NCBI GenBank assembly: GCA_023424585.1
Contig: JAFADT010000308.1
Coordinates: 1-6,360, forward strand
Direction of reading: 5' to 3'
Length of the DNA stretch: 6,360 bases
Origin: Pseudomonadota bacterium
GTDB lineage: Bacteria; Myxococcota; Myxococcia; Myxococcales; Myxococcaceae
Position 1 is the stretch's first letter, and every line of letters starts with the position of its first letter. The notes under the pieces were generated by a model that did no database searches, was not told where the DNA came from, and worked only from the letters and a program-made list of their open reading frames with translations. The position numbers and the translations under genes were made by a program. Below are positions 1 to 6,360 of the stretch, piece after piece.

Positions 1-289
1 GCCCTCCGGACTCACGCAGGCGGAGCTCCTGGGCGCGCCCGGGCAGGCGCTGTCCTGGGAGCGCGTGGGCGTCCCGGGCGAGGCGTGCCTGGTGGTGGGG
101 GAGCTCCAGCGCGGTTCCCGCGAAGGCACCTACGCCCTGCGCGGACGTGGCGGGCGCCCGGCGCTGGTGGTGCTGGGGGAGGAGGCCCTGGGCACCGGCG
201 GGGTGCTGTCCCGCCGGGCCTGGAGGCACTTCGCGGCGGCCGGGGCGCTGTCCCTGGCCGCCGTGCTCATGCTCGCCCGGACCTTGTGA
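1..289 (+). CDS. C-terminal part of a membrane-anchored protein, possibly GIDE-like (5' end outside window)
   Basis: The reading frame is open from the left edge (first full codon at base 2) to TGA at 287-289, giving the last 95 residues of a longer protein. Internal GTG codons such as that at 65 are not needed as starts, because the frame stays open upstream. The visible part has a glycine-rich, beta-prone stretch (GVPGEACLVVGELQ, then RPALVVLGEEAL) followed by a C-terminal hydrophobic segment (HFAAAGALSLAAVLMLARTL) that could be a membrane anchor with almost no tail. The order 'VxGEL..., small beta domain, E-x-L, hydrophobic helix' resembles the end of bacterial GIDE-type membrane proteins, but no catalytic motif is present, so that name is only a suggestion. 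The gene converges with the lipoprotein gene, with 30 bases between the stop codons. That it is coding is fairly sure; the family is not. Confidence 0.6.
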   Translation, partial: PSGLTQAELLGAPGQALSWERVGVPGEACLVVGELQRGSREGTYALRGRGGRPALVVLGEEALGTGGVLSRRAWRHFAAAGALSLAAVLMLARTL

Positions 290-301
290 GGCCCGGGCGA
301 G
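272..301. terminator. Inverted repeat across the stop codon at the convergent junction
   Basis: CTCGCCCGG (272-280) and CCGGGCGAG (293-301) are perfect 9-base inverted arms around a 12-base loop that contains the plus-strand stop codon (287-289). The hairpin can form in transcripts from either strand and lies just before the end of the minus-strand lipoprotein gene at 320. No T-tract follows on either strand, so it is not a standard intrinsic terminator. It could pause polymerase or protect 3' ends, or it could be chance in GC-rich DNA. Confidence 0.25.
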
Positions 302-319
302 TGGGGGACGGCGGGGCGA

Positions 320-2119
320 CTACCCTGGATCGATCTGGCAGTTGTTGGGGCAGCCGTCGCGGTCGTTGGTGTTGCCGTCGTCGCACGTCTCGCCGTAGTC
401 GTACTGGGTGATGCCGTCGCCGCAGCGGGCGTTCCAGATGCAGGTGAGGCTGCACTTGCCGTAGCCCGGGCCGTTGGCGTTGCCGTTGTCGCACTGCTCG
501 CCCTTGTCCACCTGGCCGTTGCCGCAGGTGGACTCGCAGGAGGTGCGCTCGGTCTGGAAGTTGGTCAGCGTGAGCTTGTACGACGACGCGCTCTGGTGGC
601 GCTCCGCCTGGAACACGACGACCTCGTAGATCTTGTCCTTCTGCAGGTTCAGCTTGGACGCGGTCGTGGCGTTGGCCAGGTTGACCGAGCCGTCCTTGGC
701 GCCGTGCACGCCGCCCAGGTCCAGGGCGAGCGTGCCGTTGATGTACACCCAGACGTCGTCGTCACCATTGAACTCCAGCAGCTCGTTGCCCGCGAACTGG
801 AACCAGTAGCGCGTCTCGCTGGTGAAGCTGAAGTTGTGGTTGTTGGCGCCGCGGTTCTCCAGCCCCGCGCCCACCCAGCCGCTGTTGTCGAGCGGGAAGA
901 AGTTCGGGTTGTCGAAGCGGTAGGTGGCGCCGGAGGTGCCCAGCCGGTTCAGCTTCAGCGTGCTGACCTCCGTCATGTTGATGCCCTGCACGTCGTTGTA
1001 CCACTGGTTGAAGTTCGCGCTGCCGCTGGTGGTGCCGGAGCTGACGCCATCCTTGGCGTAGGTCGGCTTGCCGTTGGTCAGCTTGCCTTCGTACAGCGCT
1101 CCCACGATCCCCTGCTCCTCGCCGTTCTTGTCGTCGAAGTCCGGGTGGACGGTGGCCGGGTACTTGCCGCCCACGGGCTGCCCCTTGCCGCGGAAGTCGC
1201 GGTAGACAACCGGGATCTCCACGGCGTTCGGGAGCTCGTCGGTGACGCGGACGCAGGCGAAGCCTTCCTCCAGCTGGCAGGTGGACGAGCAGCCGTCGTT
1301 GGAGCGCGTGTTGCCGTCGTCGCACTGCTCGGTGGTGTCACCGGGGAGGATGACGCCGTCGCCGCAGCGGGACTCGCAGACGCCGTTCACGCACTTGGGC
1401 TCCAGCACGCACAGGGGCGAGCAGCCGTCGCCCATGTTGTGGTTGCCGTCGTCGCACTGCTCGGTGCCTTCCTTCTTGCCGTCGCCGCAGGTCGTCTTCG
1501 TGCACGGCTGCCCCACGGTGTCGCACTTGTAGCCCTGCTCCAGGCGGCAGGTGTCGCTGCAGCCGTCGCCCTTGGCGGTGTTGCCGTCCTCGCACTCCTC
1601 CTCGCCGGCGACGATGCCGTCACCGCACTCGGCCGCGCGGCAGCGCTGGCCCTGGAAGGGGCAGGACCAGCCGGTCTCCACGGCGGAGCAGTCCGCCTTG
1701 CAGCCGTCGTTGGACTCCTTGTTCCGGTCGTCGCACGCCTCGCCCTCCTCGACGATGCCGTTGCCGCACGCCGTCGCCACGACGCAGGGCCGGCCCGAGA
1801 CGGGACACTCGAAGCCGACCTCCACCTCCGTGCAGTCGTTCTTGCAGCCGTCACCGCTCACGGTGTTGGCGTCGTCACAGGCCTCGCCCTTCTGGACCTT
1901 GCCGTCGCCACAGACCTGGGGACCCGGATCGTACGAGCCGCCGTCGGGCTGCTTGTCGCCACCGTCCGTGGAGCCGCCATCGTTGCTGCCACCGTCCGTG
2001 ACATTCGTACCGCCGTCGTCGTCCGGACTGTCATCGCCCGGACAGGCTGTCAGTGTGAGGAGGAGGGAAGCGAGCACGAGGCTCGCGAGTCGAGGCAGAC
2101 GGGGGGAATGTCTCAGCAT
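320..2119 (-). CDS. Secreted lipoprotein with fibro-slime domain and Myxococcus-type cysteine-rich repeats
   Basis: 599 residues. The N-terminus is a lipoprotein signal: Arg/His at 3-10, a hydrophobic core at 11-23 and the lipobox LTAC with Cys26. Pro, not Asp, follows the cysteine, so outer-membrane or surface placement is plausible. Residues 27-66 form an Asp/Gly/Ser-rich spacer. Five CGDG...CDDGN...GDGC...C repeats (70-281; DUF4215 / Myxococcus cysteine-rich repeat type) come next. A fibro-slime domain follows (about 299-526), recognised by the FFPLDN, HNFSFTSE and GDDDVWVYINGTLALDLGG segments; the last is the Asp-rich, probably calcium-binding loop of PA14-like adhesion folds. Two more repeats (532-560, degenerate; 566-594) end the protein. 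There is no C-terminal membrane anchor or sorting signal. The likely role is extracellular adhesion or matrix binding (inferred). The ATG at 2119 gives an intact signal peptide, but no Shine-Dalgarno sequence precedes it. The family call is strong; the ligand is unknown. Confidence 0.93.
   Translation of the reverse strand: MLRHSPRLPRLASLVLASLLLTLTACPGDDSPDDDGGTNVTDGGSNDGGSTDGGDKQPDGGSYDPGPQVCGDGKVQKGEACDDANTVSGDGCKNDCTEVEVGFECPVSGRPCVVATACGNGIVEEGEACDDRNKESNDGCKADCSAVETGWSCPFQGQRCRAAECGDGIVAGEEECEDGNTAKGDGCSDTCRLEQGYKCDTVGQPCTKTTCGDGKKEGTEQCDDGNHNMGDGCSPLCVLEPKCVNGVCESRCGDGVILPGDTTEQCDDGNTRSNDGCSSTCQLEEGFACVRVTDELPNAVEIPVVYRDFRGKGQPVGGKYPATVHPDFDDKNGEEQGIVGALYEGKLTNGKPTYAKDGVSSGTTSGSANFNQWYNDVQGINMTEVSTLKLNRLGTSGATYRFDNPNFFPLDNSGWVGAGLENRGANNHNFSFTSETRYWFQFAGNELLEFNGDDDVWVYINGTLALDLGGVHGAKDGSVNLANATTASKLNLQKDKIYEVVVFQAERHQSASSYKLTLTNFQTERTSCESTCGNGQVDKGEQCDNGNANGPGYGKCSLTCIWNARCGDGITQYDYGETCDDGNTNDRDGCPNNCQIDPG
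338..526 (-). repeat. C-terminal pair of cysteine-rich repeats in the lipoprotein gene
   Basis: Encodes residues 532-594. Unit 6 (532-560) begins CGNGQVDKGEQCDNGN but has GPGYGKCSLTC instead of the usual GDGC...C ending. Unit 7 (566-594) is canonical (CGDGI...CDDGNTNDRDGC...C). The shared four-cysteine spacing suggests disulfide-bonded modules for the oxidising exterior of the cell. Confidence 0.85.
1277..1912 (-). repeat. N-terminal array of five cysteine-rich repeats in the lipoprotein gene
   Basis: Encodes residues 70-281, with units beginning at C70, C118, C165, C211 and C252. Each follows C-G-[DN]-G, about eight residues, E-x-C-[DE]-[DG]-x-N, then [GN]-D-G-C-(3)-C. Linkers of about 20 residues hold a second short Cys pattern (for example GFECPVSGRPC and GYKCDTVGQPC) in units 1-3. 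The units are divergent rather than identical, so the array is old and not a recent slippage product. Codons for CDDGN recur as runs of gtcgtcgc on the plus strand. Confidence 0.85.
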
Positions 2120-2156
2120 GGAGAAGATGCTGAAAGCCCGTGGCCCCGGGTGTCAA
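2120..2156 (-). promoter_or_regulatory. Candidate vegetative promoter of the lipoprotein gene, nearly leaderless
   Basis: On the minus strand an exact TTGACA (2156-2151) lies 31 bases before the ATG at 2119. With an 18-base spacer the -10 position reads CAGCAT, which keeps A at position 2 and A-T at positions 5-6 of TATAAT. The predicted start then falls on the base before the ATG. No purine-rich ribosome binding site lies between, which agrees with a leaderless or near-leaderless mRNA. The -35 is good and the -10 is weak, so this is a candidate only. Confidence 0.35.
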
Positions 2157-2209
2157 ATGGATCAGGTGTTTTCTCACCCCGCTGGTACGTAAAAATGCAG
2201 AAAGCCCGT
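2127..2209 (-). repeat. 15-base direct repeat linking the terminator arm and the lipoprotein promoter
   Basis: On the minus strand ACGGGCTTTCTGCAT (2209-2195) and ACGGGCTTTCAGCAT (2141-2127) match at 14 of 15 positions, 68 bases apart. The first copy is most of the 3' arm of the transporter terminator; the second overlaps the putative -10 of the lipoprotein promoter. Confidence 0.5.
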
Positions 2210-2230
2210 ACAGGTGTACGGGCTTCCTGC
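2191..2230 (-). terminator. Intrinsic terminator of the sugar transporter gene
   Basis: On the minus strand GCAGGAAGCCCGTAC (2230-2216), loop ACCT (2215-2212) and GTACGGGCTTTCTGC (2211-2197) form a 15-base-pair stem with a single G-U pair, followed by A and five T (2195-2191). It starts 19 bases after the transporter stop codon. On the plus strand the same stem has an A-C mismatch and no T-tract follows, so it terminates leftward transcription only. Confidence 0.9.
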
Positions 2231-2249
2231 GGCGCCCTGCCTCTCGGGG

Positions 2250-3674
2250 CTACATCTGCTCCAGCTCGCGTCCCTTCGTCTCGCGGATGAACTTCGCGGC
2301 GAAGAAGATGGAGAACACGGCGGCCGCGGCATACAGGCCGTACGCCCAGCCCAGCCCGATGGCCTGGAGTGACGGGAACGTGGCGGACACGAGGAAGTTG
2401 GCCAGCCACTGCGCCATGGCCGCGATGGACAGGGCGAGCGCGCGGATGCGGTTGGGGAACATCTCGCCCAGGAGCACCCAGACGACGGGGCCCCACGAGA
2501 AGCCGAAGAAGACGACGTAGAGGTTGGCGGCGATGAGCGCGGTGGTGCCGGCCGCGCCCTGGAGCACGGGCTTGCCCGCGGGATCCAGCGGCGCGCTGCC
2601 GAAGAGGTACGCCAGCAGGCCCAGCGTGAGCGCCATGCCCACGGAGCCGATGATCAGCAGGGGCTTTCTGCCGATCTTGTCCACGAACGCGATGGCCACG
2701 AGCGTGGTGAGGATGTTGGTGACGCTGGTGATGACGGTGATGGCCAGCGAGTTCTGCTCGGAGAAGCCCACCGCCTGCCAGAGGACGCTGGAGTAGTAGA
2801 AGATGACGTTGATGCCCACGAACTGCTGGAGCATCGCGAGCACGATGCCGATCCACACGATGGGCAGGAACCCGAAGCGGCCGCCCTTCAGGTCCGCCAG
2901 GTGCGGCGTGTAGTTGGTGCGCAGCGAGCGGCGGATCTCCACGACCTTGGACGGCGCGGTGTCCCCCTCGATGTCGCGCAGCACGCCCAGCGCCTCCTGC
3001 TCACGCCCCTTGGCCACCAGGAAGCGCGGGGACTCCGGGATGAAGAACGCGCCCGCGCCGTAGAGGATCGCGGGCGGCAGGCCGCTGAAGAACATCCACC
3101 GCCACGCGGTCAGGCCCAGCCAGCCGGGGTTCGCGGCCGAGCCCGCGGCGCGCGCGATGGCGAAGTCCCCCAGGAGCGCCATGAAGATGCCGACCACGAT
3201 GGCCAGCTGTTGCAGGGACGCCAGGCGGCCGCGCAGGTGCGCCGGGGCGATCTCCGCGATGTACGCGGGCGCCACCACGCTGGCCGCGCCCACGCCCAGG
3301 CCGCCCACCAGCCGCCAGAAGCTCAGGTCCCACAATGAGAACGCCAGGCCGGAGCCGAGCGCGCTGATGGTGAACATGGCCGCCGCGACCATCATGGTGC
3401 GCCGGCGCCCATAGCGGTCCGCGATGTGCCCCGCGCCGAACGCGCCCGCCGCCGAGCCGATGAGCGCCGAGGATACCGAGAGGCCCAGGGCGACCTCGCT
3501 CGCTGCGAACTCCGTCTTCAGCGCGCTCACGGTGCCGTTGATGACGGAGGTGTCGAAGCCGAAGAGGAAGCCGCCCAGCGCGGCCACCACGGAGATGATG
3601 ATGATCCTGCCGGTATGGGTCTCCGGTCGCGCCGTGGGATGCCTGCTCGCCGGAACATCCAGGACTTCCGCCAT
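2250..3674 (-). CDS. Sugar porter family MFS transporter (sugar/H+ symporter type)
   Basis: 474 residues; an inner-membrane carrier expected to have 12 helices and import a monosaccharide. Sugar-porter (TC 2.A.1.1) signatures appear in order: GFLFGFDTSVING at 35-47 in helix 1; DRYGRRR at 86-92 in the helix 2-3 loop; PESPRFL at 213-219 opening the central cytoplasmic loop; QQFVGINVIFYY at 283-294 in helix 7, the usual sugar-binding segment; DKIGRKP at 332-338; GPVVWVLLGEMFP at 395-407 in helix 10; and RETKGRELEQM at the very end. Length is normal for bacterial XylE/GalP/GlcP relatives, and the sugar cannot be read from the sequence. The frame stays open upstream to 3815, but the ATG at 3674 has GGAAGGAG six bases before it and gives the normal N-terminus. 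It lies 169 bases after the activator gene and ends at its own terminator. Confidence 0.95.
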   Translation of the reverse strand: MAEVLDVPASRHPTARPETHTGRIIIISVVAALGGFLFGFDTSVINGTVSALKTEFAASEVALGLSVSSALIGSAAGAFGAGHIADRYGRRRTMMVAAAMFTISALGSGLAFSLWDLSFWRLVGGLGVGAASVVAPAYIAEIAPAHLRGRLASLQQLAIVVGIFMALLGDFAIARAAGSAANPGWLGLTAWRWMFFSGLPPAILYGAGAFFIPESPRFLVAKGREQEALGVLRDIEGDTAPSKVVEIRRSLRTNYTPHLADLKGGRFGFLPIVWIGIVLAMLQQFVGINVIFYYSSVLWQAVGFSEQNSLAITVITSVTNILTTLVAIAFVDKIGRKPLLIIGSVGMALTLGLLAYLFGSAPLDPAGKPVLQGAAGTTALIAANLYVVFFGFSWGPVVWVLLGEMFPNRIRALALSIAAMAQWLANFLVSATFPSLQAIGLGWAYGLYAAAAVFSIFFAAKFIRETKGRELEQM

Positions 3675-3680
3675 GACGGG

Positions 3681-3686
3681 CTCCTT
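3681..3686 (-). promoter_or_regulatory. Ribosome binding site that fixes the transporter start
   Basis: On the minus strand AAGGAG (3686-3681) lies six bases before the ATG at 3674. This rules out the longer frame that begins at 3815, whose extra 47 residues are Arg/Gly-rich and unlike a transporter N-terminus. Confidence 0.85.
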
Positions 3687-3743
3687 CCCCCTGGGATGGG
3701 CGCGTGTCCGGCCCTCGCGGTACGCACAACGGCCCTGAAGAGA

Positions 3744-3772
3744 GGTGCCCCCCATGGCCGCCGAAAGGCACC
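3744..3772 (-). promoter_or_regulatory. Possible hairpin in the transporter leader
   Basis: GGTGCC (3744-3749) and GGCACC (3767-3772) form a 6-base-pair stem with a 17-base loop that contains the palindrome CCATGG. If transcription starts near 3800 it would sit in the 5' leader of the transporter mRNA. It could equally be an operator or chance. Confidence 0.15.
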
Positions 3773-3810
3773 CACGGGCAGGGCGGCGCCCCGATGGCTG
3801 CTCGCTGGGG

Positions 3811-3827
3811 AGCAAGGCTCACGCCCC
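3811..3827 (-). promoter_or_regulatory. Weak candidate sigma-54 (-24/-12) promoter before the transporter gene
   Basis: The minus strand reads GGGGCGTGAGCCTTGCT: GG at 3825-3824, ten bases, then GC at 3813-3812. Against YTGGCACGNNNNTTGCW the -12 half is perfect (TTGCT), while the -24 half keeps only GGC and the final G. Transcription would start near 3800 and leave a leader of about 126 bases. It begins 16 bases past the stop codon of the sigma-54 activator gene, which is the main reason to take it seriously. Confidence 0.3.
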
Positions 3828-3843
3828 GAGGACGGGCCGACGC

Positions 3844-5420
<1,577 letters not shown>

Positions 5421-5424
<4 letters not shown>

Positions 5425-6257
5425 GCGCCCGCCGCGCGGCCCAGGAGCATGCGCTGGCCCTCGCGCGCGGGCTCGGTGAAGGGGAACAGGCCGCGCGCCT
5501 CCTGGGCCATGTCCTCCAGGAGCTCGTCCGCGTGGGACGGATCATGGTGGAAGAGGAAGAGGCGGCCCGCGTGCAGGTCCTTGGCCACCTTGGCCGCGTC
5601 CATCATCGTGGAGTGGCCCCAGCCCTTCTTGGACATGCCCTTCCGGCCCTCGTACTCGTCGGGCGTGTACTGGGCGTCCAGGCACAGCGCGTCCGCGCCC
5701 TCGAAGTGGCGGGCCACGTCCGACGTGAGGCGCTCGGGCAGCTCCACGTCCGTGGCGTACACGAAGGCGTGGCCGTCCGCCTCGACGCGATAGGCCATGC
5801 AGCCGTCCGGGTGGGGCACGTCGATGGGCGTCACCTTGAAGGGGCCCACCTCCACGGTGCGGCCGTGCAGCGCGGCGCCGAAGGCCATCTTCGAGCGCAT
5901 GGTGGACAGCGGCACCGGGAACTGCGGCGGGCGCATCTGCTGCGACAGCGTGGACTCCAGCGCCTGCGCGCCGTTGGCGCCGGGGCCGTACAGCGTCAGC
6001 GACGTCGTGGGGAGGTACGCGGGCGTGAAGAAGGGGAAGCCCTGCACGTGGTCCCAGTGCAGGTGCGAGAAGAACATCGTCGCCTTCTGCGGGGCGCCCT
6101 CGCGCATCATCACCTCGCCCAGCGCGCGGATGCCCGTGCCCGCGTCGAGGATCAGCCGCTCGCCCTGGCTCGTCACCTCCACGCACGCCGTGTTGCCGCC
6201 GATGCGCGAGCCCGACACCGCGATGCTGCCCCGAACGCCAAAGAAGCGGATTTCCAT
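5421..6257 (-). CDS. Metallo-beta-lactamase-fold hydrolase, PhnP/phosphodiesterase-like (COG1235 type)
   Basis: 278 residues, with no signal peptide, so cytoplasmic. The chain opens MEIRFFGVRGSIAVSG...GGNTACVEV, then LDAGTGIRALG (37-47) and the metal-binding HLHWDH (65-70: H65, H67, D69, H70). Further ligands expected in the fold are visible: H149 (VPHPDG), D170 (YATDVEL, the bridging Asp), H215 (WGHST) and H237 in FHHDPSHAD. This pattern fits a binuclear-zinc phosphodiesterase-like subgroup near PhnP rather than a beta-lactamase or glyoxalase II. The substrate is not readable; cyclic nucleotides or other phosphodiesters are reasonable guesses. The ATG at 6257 has AGGAG seven bases upstream and begins exactly at the conserved first strand, so the longer open frame to 6350 is rejected. 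It is the first gene of a coupled pair with the sigma-54 activator, suggesting that it makes or removes the activator's signal (inference). Confidence 0.92.
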
Positions 6258-6264
6258 GGTGTGT

Positions 6265-6269
6265 CTCCT
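6265..6269 (-). promoter_or_regulatory. Ribosome binding site that fixes the hydrolase start
   Basis: On the minus strand AGGAG (6269-6265) lies seven bases before the ATG at 6257. It excludes the 31-residue upstream extension, which would also include the predicted promoter. Confidence 0.8.
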
Positions 6270-6313
6270 GGTGCTCCGACACCCGCTGGGGGCGCCCTGA
6301 CGTGGAGGGGCAG

Positions 6314-6330
6314 AGCACGTCCGGTGCCAG
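6314..6330 (-). promoter_or_regulatory. Candidate sigma-54 (-24/-12) promoter of the hydrolase-activator operon
   Basis: The minus strand reads CTGGCACCGGACGTGCT. Against YTGGCACGNNNNTTGCW the whole CTGGCAC half is exact, and the -12 half is GTGCT instead of TTGCT. The invariant GG (6328-6327) and GC (6316-6315) are exactly ten bases apart. Transcription would start near the A at 6303 and give a 46-base leader containing the ribosome binding site. Only 30 bases upstream are in the window, so any enhancer sites lie outside. Since the second gene encodes a sigma-54 activator, autoregulation is likely if the promoter is real. Confidence 0.6.
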
Positions 6331-6360
6331 CGCCAAGGGGCTGGAATCATTGGGGGCCGG

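Noticed and set aside
2165..2180. GGTG-AGAAAA-CACC hairpin upstream of the lipoprotein promoter
   Set aside because: A four-base-pair stem is too short to support a function.
596..2290. Long plus-strand open frame (564 codons) opposite the lipoprotein gene
   Set aside because: It mirrors the repeat codons of the real gene, gives monotonous Val/Ala/Leu/Gly-rich protein with no domain, and runs past the lipoprotein start. Long antisense frames are expected at this GC content.
3760..3776. A second GG-N10-GC match (TGGGTGCCTTTCGGC, minus strand) before the transporter
   Set aside because: Beyond the GG and GC it matches neither the -24 nor the -12 element; such spacing is common by chance in GC-rich DNA.
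3799..3814. TGCTC-GCTGGG-GAGCA inverted repeat after the activator gene as a terminator
   Set aside because: It has only five base pairs and no T-tract on the minus strand, and it overlaps the weak sigma-54 match. No terminator can be supported for the activator gene.
3675..3815. Upstream extension of the transporter to 3815
   Set aside because: The extra 47 residues do not resemble a transporter N-terminus, and the ATG at 3674 has a near-ideal ribosome binding site.
6258..6350. Upstream extension of the hydrolase to 6350
   Set aside because: The ATG at 6257 has AGGAG at a good distance and starts at the conserved first strand of the fold; the extension would cover the predicted promoter.

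Overview
The window comes from a very GC-rich genome. The lipoprotein gene at 320-2119 carries repeats of the 'Myxococcus cysteine-rich repeat' type around a fibro-slime domain. With a stand-alone sigma-54 activator also present, this points to a myxobacterium (Myxococcaceae/Archangiaceae type, e.g. Myxococcus or Corallococcus). That placement rests on protein architecture and base composition, not on a database search.

Layout: the 3' end of a plus-strand gene for a membrane-anchored protein (1-289) converges on four minus-strand genes. Read in their own direction (right to left) these are: a metallo-beta-lactamase-fold phosphodiesterase-like hydrolase (6257-5421); a GAF/AAA+/Fis sigma-54 activator (5424-3844) overlapping it by four bases (ATGA); a sugar-porter MFS transporter (3674-2250) ending in a clear intrinsic terminator (2230-2191); and a secreted lipoprotein with a fibro-slime domain between two blocks of cysteine-rich repeats (2119-320). 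No gene-free stretch exceeds 170 bases, and I see no RNA gene, mobile element or CRISPR array.

How the parts may work together: the hydrolase and activator form a translationally coupled pair. A good -24/-12 sigma-54 promoter match lies before the pair (6330-6314), and a weaker one lies between the activator and the transporter (3827-3811). The activator has no receiver domain but has a GAF sensor ending in a motif close to the NKFDE signature of cyclic-nucleotide-binding GAF domains. Its partner belongs to a fold that includes phosphodiesterases. A small-molecule-controlled, self-regulating circuit that may also drive sugar uptake is a testable inference. The lipoprotein gene looks independent: it follows the terminator and has a TTGACA box placed so close to the ATG that its mRNA could be leaderless.

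The four minus-strand gene calls are firm at family level. Ligand, substrate and regulatory links are inference.
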